Shown here: positions 1-8,341 of the stretch, in pieces
Layout of the letters: every line of letters begins with the position of its first letter
Position numbering within the stretch: position 1 is the first letter of the stretch
The notes under the pieces: generated by a model
What the model was told of the DNA's origin: nothing
Databases searched by the model: none
What the model saw: only the letters and a program-made list of their open reading frames with translations
Origin: Bacteroidota bacterium
GTDB taxonomy: Bacteria; Bacteroidota; Bacteroidia; Bacteroidales; Rikenellaceae
Direction of reading: 5' to 3'
Length of the DNA stretch: 26,815 nt
NCBI GenBank assembly: GCA_023413645.1
Contig: JAEZPN010000011.1
Location: 1 to 26,815, forward strand
Translations under genes and position numbers: made by a program

Positions 1-2852
1 AGACTTTGGCTCTCGCAGCAAACTCTGACCTTCTCGCAAACGCAGTCTTGGAGGACGACTCTGAGATGATTGATGACGTCGTAGTCATCGGTTATGGCGT
101 TGTGAAGAAGAACGACCTTACAGGTTCGATCTCTACCGTAAAGGCAGATCAGACTAACAAGGGTCTTGCTACTTCACCCACCGACCTTCTTCGTGGTAAG
201 TCGGCAGGTGTTGTAATCACCTCTGGTAGCGGTGCTCCTGGTTCAGCAGCTACTATCCGTATCCGTGGTGGTTCTTCACTCAACGCTTCTAACGACCCAT
301 TGATCGTTGTTGATGGTCTTCCTATCTCTAACTCTGGTATCTCTGGTACTGCCAACGCTTTGGCATCTATCAACCCATCAGATATCGAGTCATTCACTGT
401 TTTGAAGGATGCTTCTGCAACCGCTATCTACGGTTCACGCGCGTCAAACGGTGTCATCATCATCACAACAAAGAAGGGTTCTAAGTACGATTCAAACATT
501 CCTCACGTCTCTGTTGACTTCACAGCATCGTTGAGCCAGAACTCTCGTTACGTTGACGTAATGACTGGTGATGAGATGCGTCAGGCTTTGGAGTGGTACT
601 ACGGCACTCAGGATACTGATGCTTACCGTTCAGCTACAAAGTACACAGATGCTAACGGCAACTACATCAACACTGATTGGCAGCGCGAGATCTACCAGCT
701 CGCACAGTCATACGAGGGTAACGTATCATTGTCAGGTAACGTAAAGATGGGTGAGAAGAACAACCTCCCATATCGTGTATCTTACGGTTACATGAACCAG
801 GATGGTACTTTGAAGACATCTAACATGTCTCGTCACACTCTCTCATTGAACCTCAATCCTCAGCTTTTGGACAACCACCTTACTATCAGCCTTAATGGTA
901 AGGGTATGATCATGGATTCTCGTTTCGCTAACGAGGGTGCTATCTCACAGGCTGTTCAGTACGATCCTACTAAGCCCGTATACCTCGCAAACGAGGATGG
1001 TGGCATTCACGGTTACCACTCATGGCGTGGTGTTGATGGTAAGCACAACACAATGGCTAACCAGAACCCCGTTGCTATGTTGAACGAGAAGGTTGACGTT
1101 TCTACAGCTAAGCGCTTCGTAGGTAACGCTCAGATCGACTATAAGATTCACGGTTTCGAGGATCTTCGTTTGAACTTGAACCTCGGTGTTGACGTTTCTA
1201 AGTCTAACGGTACTGTTGATGTTCTTCCTGGTGCTGAGCAGTCTATCCACTCTACAGGTGACGCTGGTTCAGGTTCACACACCGACTACTCACAGCTCCG
1301 TCGCGACCAGACTTTGGAGTTCTACGGTGCTTACGCTAAGACCTTGGGCGACCACTCATTCGACGTAATGTTGGGTTACTCATGGCAGCACTTCTACACT
1401 CAGTCATACAACGCAACTAACCGTGTTGCTGATGTAGCTAAGTGGGATGTATACAGCGATGAGCCTTATGTAGCTTTGGATCCTACTGCAGCTAACTACT
1501 GGAGCTCTGAGCCTAAGACTTCAAAGAGCGAGTACTTCCTCGTATCATTCTTCGGTCGTGCTAACTACTCTTACGCAGGTCGCTACTCTATCACCGCTAC
1601 TTTGCGTGCCGATGGTACATCACGCTTCGCTAACAACAAGTGGGGTATCTTCCCATCAGTAGCGTTGGCATGGAACGCTAAGAATGAGTCATTCTTGGAG
1701 GATGTTGACGCTTTGTCAGCATTGAAGGTACGTTTGAGCTACGGTCAGACTGGTCAGCAGGATGTAGGTGGCTTGTACGATTCACTTCCTACCTATTATA
1801 ATAACCAGCTTGGTTCATACTACCCATTCGGTGGTTATGGCGAGGGTAACATCGTATATCCTATCAAGCCTGTAGGTTACAACGCAGACCTTAAGTGGGA
1901 GACTACTACTACTTACAACGCTGGTGTTGACTTCGGTTTCCTCGATGGTCGCATCACAGCAAGCGCAGACTTCTACTACCGCGAGACTAAGGACCTCTTG
2001 AACTGGACTCCCGTTCCTGCAGGTGCTAACCTCACTAACTACCTCAACGCAAACATCGGTGACTTGAAGAATATCGGTGTCGAGGTTGAGTTGAACGCTA
2101 TTGCTATCCAGACTAAGGATTGGTACTGGAACATCGGTGCTAACGTTGCTTGGAACAAGAACGAGATCACTCGTTTGACAAACGACGACGAGGCTGAGGG
2201 TTACTACGGTGTTGACACTGGTGGTTACTCAGGTGGTGTTGGTGGTACTTGCCAGGTTCAGCAGACAGGTCAGCCTACTAACTCATTCTACGTATACCAG
2301 CAGATCTACGATCAGAACGGCAACCCCATCGAGGGCTTGTACGTTGACCGCAATGGTGACGGCGTAGTTAACGAGAGCGATAAGTATGTTTACAAGAAGG
2401 CTGCGCCCGATGTAACTATCGGTTTCAACACACAGCTCTCTTGGAAGGCTCTTACACTTGCTGTATCGGCACACGCTAACATCGGCAACTACGTATACGA
2501 CAACATCTCTTCAAATGGTGAGCTTTTGACAGACCTCTGGACAAACAACTTCACTAACAACCGTGTTGTTACTGCACCTATGACAAACTTCCGTTCATCA
2601 GGTCAGTATTTGAGCGACTACTACGTGCGTAACGCTTCATTCTTGAAGCTCGACAACATCACATTGAGCTATCGTTTCGATCTTGGTAAGGCTTGCGACC
2701 GCGGTCTTTCACTCGACGTATTCGGTACTGTATCAAACGTAGCTACATTCACTGGTTACAAGGGTATCGATCCTGAGATCTTCTCTGGTATCGACAACAA
2801 CATGTACCCACGTCCTCGTACCTACATCCTTGGTGTGAAGTTCAATTTCTAA
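1..2852 (+). CDS. susC: SusC-family TonB-dependent outer-membrane transporter (5' truncated)
   Basis: This is a TonB-dependent beta-barrel that imports oligosaccharides across the outer membrane together with its SusD lid. The gene enters from the left edge, and the reading frame is open from base 3, so the signal peptide and carboxypeptidase-like N-terminal domain lie outside the window. About 949 residues remain. The visible sequence starts just before the family junction 'DDVVVIGYGVVKKNDLTGSI', followed by the plug domain with 'RIRGGSSLNASNDPLIVVDG' and 'VLKDASATAIYGSRASNGVI'. A long barrel with alternating aromatic strands follows, ending in the typical 'GVKFNF'. A SusD gene starts 23 bases downstream, the classical order. 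The neighbouring GH13 enzymes suggest an alpha-glucan substrate, which is inference from context. Codon use is strongly biased (CGT, GGT, AAC, GAG), consistent with high expression. Confidence 0.95.
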   Translation, partial: TLALAANSDLLANAVLEDDSEMIDDVVVIGYGVVKKNDLTGSISTVKADQTNKGLATSPTDLLRGKSAGVVITSGSGAPGSAATIRIRGGSSLNASNDPLIVVDGLPISNSGISGTANALASINPSDIESFTVLKDASATAIYGSRASNGVIIITTKKGSKYDSNIPHVSVDFTASLSQNSRYVDVMTGDEMRQALEWYYGTQDTDAYRSATKYTDANGNYINTDWQREIYQLAQSYEGNVSLSGNVKMGEKNNLPYRVSYGYMNQDGTLKTSNMSRHTLSLNLNPQLLDNHLTISLNGKGMIMDSRFANEGAISQAVQYDPTKPVYLANEDGGIHGYHSWRGVDGKHNTMANQNPVAMLNEKVDVSTAKRFVGNAQIDYKIHGFEDLRLNLNLGVDVSKSNGTVDVLPGAEQSIHSTGDAGSGSHTDYSQLRRDQTLEFYGAYAKTLGDHSFDVMLGYSWQHFYTQSYNATNRVADVAKWDVYSDEPYVALDPTAANYWSSEPKTSKSEYFLVSFFGRANYSYAGRYSITATLRADGTSRFANNKWGIFPSVALAWNAKNESFLEDVDALSALKVRLSYGQTGQQDVGGLYDSLPTYYNNQLGSYYPFGGYGEGNIVYPIKPVGYNADLKWETTTTYNAGVDFGFLDGRITASADFYYRETKDLLNWTPVPAGANLTNYLNANIGDLKNIGVEVELNAIAIQTKDWYWNIGANVAWNKNEITRLTNDDEAEGYYGVDTGGYSGGVGGTCQVQQTGQPTNSFYVYQQIYDQNGNPIEGLYVDRNGDGVVNESDKYVYKKAAPDVTIGFNTQLSWKALTLAVSAHANIGNYVYDNISSNGELLTDLWTNNFTNNRVVTAPMTNFRSSGQYLSDYYVRNASFLKLDNITLSYRFDLGKACDRGLSLDVFGTVSNVATFTGYKGIDPEIFSGIDNNMYPRPRTYILGVKFNF

Positions 2853-2875
2853 TCGTCTAAAATCGAATAAGTATT

Positions 2876-4441
2876 ATGAAAAATATTAAAGTTTTAATGT
2901 TGGCTGTTGCCGGAGTTTTCACTCTCGGCTTGAGCTCGTGCGTTAACGATTTGGACGTAACTCCTATCGATCCTAACGTACAGCTTCCTCAGGATGTCTT
3001 GAAGGACGAGGCGGCTTTCGAGGCTTTGCTTGCAAAGTGCTACCAGGGTCTTGCTTGCTCATCATCAGATGGTGCTAACGGCGGTCCCGATATTAGTGGT
3101 GTTGACGGTGGTTTCGGTCAGTACCTCCGTGCTTACTTCAACCTCCAGTGCTTGACAACTGACGAGGCTACTTGCTGCTGGAACGATACTGGTCTACCCG
3201 ACATGCACAACATGAACTGGCAGGCTTCTAACCAGTTTATCGTTGCTATGTACTACCGTATTTTCTACCAGATAGGTCTCTGCAACGAGCTTATCCGCCA
3301 GGTTGAGGCTAACCCCGCAGGTGTAGAGTTCCAGAATAAGGAGGCTCTCATCGCTGAGGCTCGCGCATTGCGTGCTTTGTCTTACTACCACGCTATCGAC
3401 ATGTTCGGTAACGTACCTTTCTCTACTGAGGACGACTCTGTAGGCGCTGTTGGTCCACGTCAGATCAAGCGTGACGAGCTCTTCACATACATCGAGAAGG
3501 AGTGTAAGGAACTTATCGAGGGTAACGACCTCGCAGCTGAGGGTACTAACGTTTACGGTCGTTGCGACAAGGGCTTCGTGAAGATGATTCTTGCTAAGTT
3601 GTACCTCAACGCTGAGGTTTACGTAGGCCAGGATCGCTACGCTGAGTGTGCTGCTATTTGCGAGGACCTCGTAGGCAAGTACAACCTCCACACTAACTTC
3701 GCTGAGTTGTTCTGCGCAGACAACCACCTCCAGACTGCAAATGCTACTTTCGGTGCTAACAACGAGATTATCTTCGCTGTTCCTCACGATGGTATCAACA
3801 CTACCTCTTACGGTGGTACTAACTTCCTCATCTTCGCTGGTACTGGTGGTGACATGATCCCTGCAGGTATCTCTTCTGGTTGGGGTGGTTTGTCAGTAAC
3901 AAAGCAGGTTTCTGAGCGTTACGCTGAGGGTGATGTTCGTGCTATGTTCTTCACCGACTACGGCACTGAGATCGTTGACATCTTCACCTTCACTTCAGGT
4001 GGTTACAAGTCACAGAAGTTCACTAACATTAACCACGATGGCACTGCAGCAAGCGCAAATGGTCACGTAGATACTGACTGGCCTTTGTTCCGTGTTGCTG
4101 ATGCTCACCTTATGTTGGCTGAGTGTGCTGCACGTGGTAAGGCTGACCAGGCTAAGGGTCTTGCATCGTTGAACGCTGTTCGCGAGCGCGCAGGTCTTGA
4201 TAAGGTAACTTCATTCACAGCTCAGGATGTTCTTGACGAGCGTTCACGCGAGCTCTTGTGGGAGGGTTGCCGTCGTTCTGACCTCATCCGCTACGGTCAG
4301 TTCACAACCGACGCATACCTCTGGGAGTACAAGGGTTCTGCAAAGGAGGGTCAGGCAGTTGCTGATCACCGTAACCTCTTCCCATTGCCACCAGCAGATG
4401 TAAACGCTAACGGTAACCTCAAGCAGAACGCTGGTTACTAA
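2876..4441 (+). CDS. susD: SusD/RagB-family surface glycan-binding lipoprotein
   Basis: This 521-residue lipoprotein would sit on the SusC barrel and capture glycan. The N-terminus is a lipoprotein signal peptide with lipobox LSSC (Cys22). Acidic residues follow the cysteine (CVNDLD), which fits surface export by the Bacteroidetes lipoprotein export signal. The middle is rich in helical, TPR-like sequence (for example 'EALIAEARALRALSYYHAID', the family's conserved helix). The C-terminal part has 'LNAVRERAGL', 'LDERSRELLWEGCRRSDLIR' and a final 'LFPLPPADVNANGNLKQNAG', all hallmarks of SusD/RagB. It lies between SusC and the SusE/F-like gene, as in starch utilisation loci. Family membership is clear. 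Starch specificity is inferred from the downstream GH13 genes. Confidence 0.95.
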   Translation: MKNIKVLMLAVAGVFTLGLSSCVNDLDVTPIDPNVQLPQDVLKDEAAFEALLAKCYQGLACSSSDGANGGPDISGVDGGFGQYLRAYFNLQCLTTDEATCCWNDTGLPDMHNMNWQASNQFIVAMYYRIFYQIGLCNELIRQVEANPAGVEFQNKEALIAEARALRALSYYHAIDMFGNVPFSTEDDSVGAVGPRQIKRDELFTYIEKECKELIEGNDLAAEGTNVYGRCDKGFVKMILAKLYLNAEVYVGQDRYAECAAICEDLVGKYNLHTNFAELFCADNHLQTANATFGANNEIIFAVPHDGINTTSYGGTNFLIFAGTGGDMIPAGISSGWGGLSVTKQVSERYAEGDVRAMFFTDYGTEIVDIFTFTSGGYKSQKFTNINHDGTAASANGHVDTDWPLFRVADAHLMLAECAARGKADQAKGLASLNAVRERAGLDKVTSFTAQDVLDERSRELLWEGCRRSDLIRYGQFTTDAYLWEYKGSAKEGQAVADHRNLFPLPPADVNANGNLKQNAGY

Positions 4442-4482
4442 TAGATAGAGTTAGTCACGTTTAACGAATAAAACTAACAGAA

Positions 4483-6945
4483 ATGAAAAAGTTATTATAT
4501 AGCATCATGGCTCTTGCGGGTCTCACGATGGCATCGTGTACACAGGAGCATATCGATGTGCAGTACATTCCAGAGAACGCCGTGGCACCTGTTTTGGGTG
4601 ACATCCAGGGTTGCGCCCTCGAGGATGGTGGTGCTGACATCGTTGTAGAGTACACCAAGGCAGACTTCGGTGTAGCTACTGCACAGGTTCATAACCTCTA
4701 CGTTTCTAAGTCAGAGGATATGGCTGATATGAAGAAGGCTAAGGCTACTTTCGGTGATACTAACATCACTTTGAAGCAGGCTGACCTTAACGTTACTGCT
4801 TTGGATTTCGCAGCAGCTGGCGAGGAGGTAGACTTCTACTTCGCTATCGTTGCAAACCTTAACACAGACAAGGGCGCTGCTGTTGCAGGTACTGAGCTTA
4901 AGTCAAACGTTGTAAAGGCTACATTCAAGTCATACGTAGCAGACGTATTGCCTACTGAGAAGTTCGAGAAGGTATGGGTTATCGGTGACTACTGCGGTTG
5001 GGATCACGGCAAGACTCAGTTCCTCTTCGACTACACTGCTTCAGGCACTACATTCACTGGTGTCGTAGACTTTGCTGATGCCGAGGGCGTATCTAAGGCT
5101 GCTAACGGCTTCAAGCTTACAGGTGAGGCTGGTTGGAATGATGACTGCAACTGGGGCTTGGAGGACAACACTACTGCTGAGGCAGAGGCAACATCACTCC
5201 AGCTTATCACAGGTGGTGGCTCACAGGATATCAAGGCTTACGCTAAGCGTTTCTACGGCTTCGAGTTCGACAACACTACTTTGGTATTGAAGAAGACTTG
5301 GGGCGCTGACCAGATCGGTATCATCGGTTTGAACGGCGACTGGAATAACGATATCGTTATGAACTACAACCCTGTTTGGACTCGCTTCTATGCTGATATC
5401 GAGGCTCCTGCTGATACAGAGATGAAGTTCCGTGCTGACGCTGGTTGGGACCTCAACTGGGGTGTTGACTGCGCTCAGGGTGGCGATAATATTCCTGTAG
5501 CTGCTGGTAACTACCGTGTTTACTTCAACCCTGCAACTGGTCTTATCGAGTTTAGCGCATCTAAGTATGGCACTGAGGAGGATCTTGGTGGCAACGGCGG
5601 TAATGGTGGTAATGAGCAGCCTGAGGGTCCCGTTACTGAGCCCGATCGTTGGGGTATTGTTGGCACACTCACATCATGGGGTGGCGCTGCTGACCTCTAC
5701 ATGAGCGAGGTAGGCGAGAACCTCTACGTTCGTACAGGTGTTGCTCTTACAGCTGATGATCAGTTCAAGGTACGTTTCAACAACGGTTGGGACATCAACT
5801 ATGGTGGTGCAGGCGACGTTGAGCCTTTCGCAGTTACTGTAGGCGAGGAGATGGAGCTTGTTGCAGGTGGTAAGAACCTCTCTGCTCCTGCTGGCACATA
5901 CGACATCTACTTCAACATTGTTGAGTTCAAGATGTGGGTAATGCCTCAGGGCGAGACTCCTGGTGGCGTTGAGGTTAAGACCGTGAAGATTTATGTAGAT
6001 GTTACAGCTACTAATTGGACAGAGTGTAGCATTTGGGCGTGGGATGCTGCTGGTGCAAACTACACTGGTGGCACATGGCCAGGTGAGCTCCTCTCAAAGG
6101 ATGGCGACAACTATGTATGGAATGTGCCTACTGACGCTATTGGTAAGACAATCAATGTCATCTTTAACAACAATAATAATGGCGAGCAGACTGCCGACAT
6201 TAATGGCGTTGTAATGGATCAGGATCACTACTTCGTAGTTAATGCAGACTTCAGCTACACTATGGATGGTGAAACTCCAGTAGAGCCTGAGAAGCCAGCT
6301 GAAACTACTTACGGTCTTCTCGGTGAGTTCAACGGCTGGGGCGAGGATATTGACCTTGTAGCTCGTGGCGACGGTTGGTATGTAACAGAGGGTCTCTCAG
6401 TTACTGCTGGTAAGCTCCTTATACGTTTGAACGACGCATGGGACGAGAAGTTCGGTAACGATGGTTCTACACTCGTTATTGGTGAGAATAACTTGACATA
6501 CGGCGGTGCTGATATGTTGATCGAGGCTGGCACTTACGACTTCTATTTCAACCCTGCAACTGCGAAGTTGTTCTTGGTTAATGCTGGCGATGAGGATCCT
6601 ACAGCTGGCGGTGCTGCTGATGTTTGGACTATCCAGGGTGATGTAAACAACACTCAGTGGGGTACAGGTATCGCAACAGAGCTTGTTGACGGTTTGTACG
6701 TTGCTAAGAACGTAACATTCCAGGACTCATGGAACGAGGGTGCTAACTTCAAGGTGCTTAAGAATGGTACTTGGATGGGTTCTTCTACTGGTGGTACTCA
6801 CAATGTGGGCGATGCTATCGCAGTATCTGAGTCTGGTAGTAACATCACTATGAATGTTACACTTGACACTCCTTACGACATCTACATTGACGGTGCAAAC
6901 AACAATGTATACGTTGTTGAGGCAGGTGCAACACCAGCAATCTAA
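4483..6945 (+). CDS. Giant SusE/SusF-like lipoprotein with about six glycan-binding modules
   Basis: This 820-residue surface lipoprotein (lipobox MASC, Cys19) holds and presents starch to the SusC/D complex. Residues about 20-160 resemble the SusE N-terminal Ig-like domain. Six modules follow, at about 164-272, 276-363, 389-493, 501-596, 609-702 and 714-815. Five begin with a related core (VIGDYCGW, IGLNGDW, IVGTLTSWGG, LLGEFNGWG, IQGDVNNTQWG) and several end in a shared strand (YFNPATGLIEF, YFNPATAKLFL), the SusE/F binding-module pattern. The fourth differs: 'VKIYVDVTATNW', 'SIWAWDAAG', 'TWPGELL' and 'NNNNNGEQTADI' match starch-binding module CBM26. A Gly/Asn-rich linker (GGNGGNGGNEQPEG) follows the second module. 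Bacteroides SusE and SusF are separate, shorter proteins with two and three modules, so this protein seems to do the job of both. Its codon bias matches SusC and SusD. Confidence 0.88.
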   Translation: MKKLLYSIMALAGLTMASCTQEHIDVQYIPENAVAPVLGDIQGCALEDGGADIVVEYTKADFGVATAQVHNLYVSKSEDMADMKKAKATFGDTNITLKQADLNVTALDFAAAGEEVDFYFAIVANLNTDKGAAVAGTELKSNVVKATFKSYVADVLPTEKFEKVWVIGDYCGWDHGKTQFLFDYTASGTTFTGVVDFADAEGVSKAANGFKLTGEAGWNDDCNWGLEDNTTAEAEATSLQLITGGGSQDIKAYAKRFYGFEFDNTTLVLKKTWGADQIGIIGLNGDWNNDIVMNYNPVWTRFYADIEAPADTEMKFRADAGWDLNWGVDCAQGGDNIPVAAGNYRVYFNPATGLIEFSASKYGTEEDLGGNGGNGGNEQPEGPVTEPDRWGIVGTLTSWGGAADLYMSEVGENLYVRTGVALTADDQFKVRFNNGWDINYGGAGDVEPFAVTVGEEMELVAGGKNLSAPAGTYDIYFNIVEFKMWVMPQGETPGGVEVKTVKIYVDVTATNWTECSIWAWDAAGANYTGGTWPGELLSKDGDNYVWNVPTDAIGKTINVIFNNNNNGEQTADINGVVMDQDHYFVVNADFSYTMDGETPVEPEKPAETTYGLLGEFNGWGEDIDLVARGDGWYVTEGLSVTAGKLLIRLNDAWDEKFGNDGSTLVIGENNLTYGGADMLIEAGTYDFYFNPATAKLFLVNAGDEDPTAGGAADVWTIQGDVNNTQWGTGIATELVDGLYVAKNVTFQDSWNEGANFKVLKNGTWMGSSTGGTHNVGDAIAVSESGSNITMNVTLDTPYDIYIDGANNNVYVVEAGATPAI

Positions 6946-6953
6946 TTCCTAAT

Positions 6954-7020
6954 TAATACCACGCGCGCTCGTGCGCGTGGTATTACCTTTGGTCGGGCGA
7001 CTTTGATCGGTCTCCCGACC
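6954..7020 (+). terminator. Two tandem hairpins between the binding and enzyme genes (terminator, attenuator or mRNA-stabilising element)
   Basis: The first hairpin is a perfect 13-bp stem (6954-6966 with 6973-6985, arm TAATACCACGCGC) and a 6-base loop. The second pairs GGTCGGG (6991-6997) with CCCGACC (7014-7020), with GAC/GTC continuing inside after one mismatch. No clean T-run follows either stem, and the next gene starts only 20 bases later on the same strand. Partial termination, or protection of the upstream mRNA 3' end, is therefore as likely as full termination. Confidence 0.7.
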
Positions 7021-7039
7021 CCTAACAAAAAATGAGAGT

Positions 7040-8308
7040 ATGAAGAAGTTATTTTGGGGCATTGTGCCCATGTTGATGCTTGCTGCGGTAGCTTGTGGCG
7101 GCGACGAGGAGATTAAGTTTCCCGATAAACCTAATCAGGAGGAGCCCACTCCCGAGGAGCCCACTCCCGACCCCGTGCCCGAGAGCGACAAGTTCTACAA
7201 GGGTACGACGATGTCGTTTGCAAACTACCTTATCGACTTCGGCTTGACATACCGCGAGAATGGCGAGGTGACTGACCCATACAAGTCGGTTAAGGCGCAC
7301 GGTGCGAATATCGTACGCTTGCAGCTCGACCGCGTGGCCTTCCCAGAGATTAATGGCGTCACTATCGACTGGCAGCAGTGGGAGCGCGTGGTGGAGGATG
7401 CCAAGTGTGCAAAGGCCGAGGACCTCGACATCATGCTTACGCTAAAGCCCGACTACGACAAATATACTTCTACATCAGCGCAGCACAACAACATTCCCGA
7501 GGATTGGAAGTCGTTGGACGAGAACACGCTCGGAGGCGAACTATACAAGTGGGTGTACGACACGCTCATGGCGCTCCACAACGAGGGCATAGACCCCGTA
7601 ATCGTTGCAGTGGGTAACGAGGTGAATGTCGGCTTCTTGCTCAACGGCGGCCACGATGGAGCACGCACAGCGCGCCTCTTGAACTACGGCCACAATGCCG
7701 TACGCGACTATGCCCGCGACTGCGATGTAGAGGTGCTCTCGGCAATACACATCGCCAACCCCGCGAAGATTGGCTATGTGGATACATACAAGGATAATGG
7801 TTGTACCAACTATGATATTATCGCATTGTCGTGGTATCCAGGCACAAACATCTGCCACTCGATGGGCTCGTACGCCAATTTCGCAGCCTTGGGAAGGGCG
7901 ATGTTTGAGAAGCATGGCAAGCGTATCATGGTATTGGAGACTGCGCACTCCTTTACCACAGGCACGGTAAACGGTACATGGATGGGTGACTGGTGCGACA
8001 ACTCGTACAACTATCCCGATTGGAACGATGCCACAAATGCCGCAAACTATACCCCTGCAAAGCAGCGCGCATGGCTTAAGGCCTTGGCCGAGGATGTAAA
8101 GGCTGGTGGTGGCATCGGCGTAATCACATGGGGTACAGAGTCACTACCCGACCTTTTGGAGGGTAAGGCACAGGGACACGGTTTAGGTCTCTACACCTAC
8201 CCTGCTGCATGGGGCTACGGCTCGACATGGGAGAACAACTCATATTGGGACTTTACCAACGGTAATAACCTCCATGAGGGTATCGACTGGATGATGGATA
8301 TTGAGTAA
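7040..8308 (+). CDS. GH53-like lipoprotein (endo-beta-1,4-galactanase family, divergent)
   Basis: A 422-residue lipoprotein (lipobox AVAC, Cys19) with an acidic stretch after the cysteine (CGGDEEIKF), suggesting surface exposure, and a Pro/Glu-rich stalk to about residue 50. The rest is a clan GH-A (beta/alpha)8 barrel that best fits GH53. Supporting features are FYKGTTMSF at the N-terminus, 'HGANIVRLQL', 'AVGNEVNVGFLLNGG' with the expected acid/base Glu194, 'IALSWYPG' and 'IMVLETAHSFT' with the expected nucleophile Glu300. The usual GH53 segment DFHYSDxWADPxxQ is absent; 'TLKPDYDKYTSTSAQHNNIP' occupies that place. GH53 enzymes normally cut beta-1,4-galactan, so its position inside a GH13 locus is odd. 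The gene starts 20 bases after a double hairpin and is less codon-biased than SusC, D and E/F. Family assignment is fairly sure; substrate is not. Confidence 0.8.
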   Translation: MKKLFWGIVPMLMLAAVACGGDEEIKFPDKPNQEEPTPEEPTPDPVPESDKFYKGTTMSFANYLIDFGLTYRENGEVTDPYKSVKAHGANIVRLQLDRVAFPEINGVTIDWQQWERVVEDAKCAKAEDLDIMLTLKPDYDKYTSTSAQHNNIPEDWKSLDENTLGGELYKWVYDTLMALHNEGIDPVIVAVGNEVNVGFLLNGGHDGARTARLLNYGHNAVRDYARDCDVEVLSAIHIANPAKIGYVDTYKDNGCTNYDIIALSWYPGTNICHSMGSYANFAALGRAMFEKHGKRIMVLETAHSFTTGTVNGTWMGDWCDNSYNYPDWNDATNAANYTPAKQRAWLKALAEDVKAGGGIGVITWGTESLPDLLEGKAQGHGLGLYTYPAAWGYGSTWENNSYWDFTNGNNLHEGIDWMMDIE

Positions 8309-8341
8309 ATGGCTGAAACAAATATACTTAAATAAATAACT

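Noticed and set aside
4450..4478. Inverted repeat GTTAGT/ACTAAC between SusD and the SusE/F-like gene
   Set aside because: Only 6 bp with a 17-base loop and no T-run; within what chance would give in an A/T-rich spacer.
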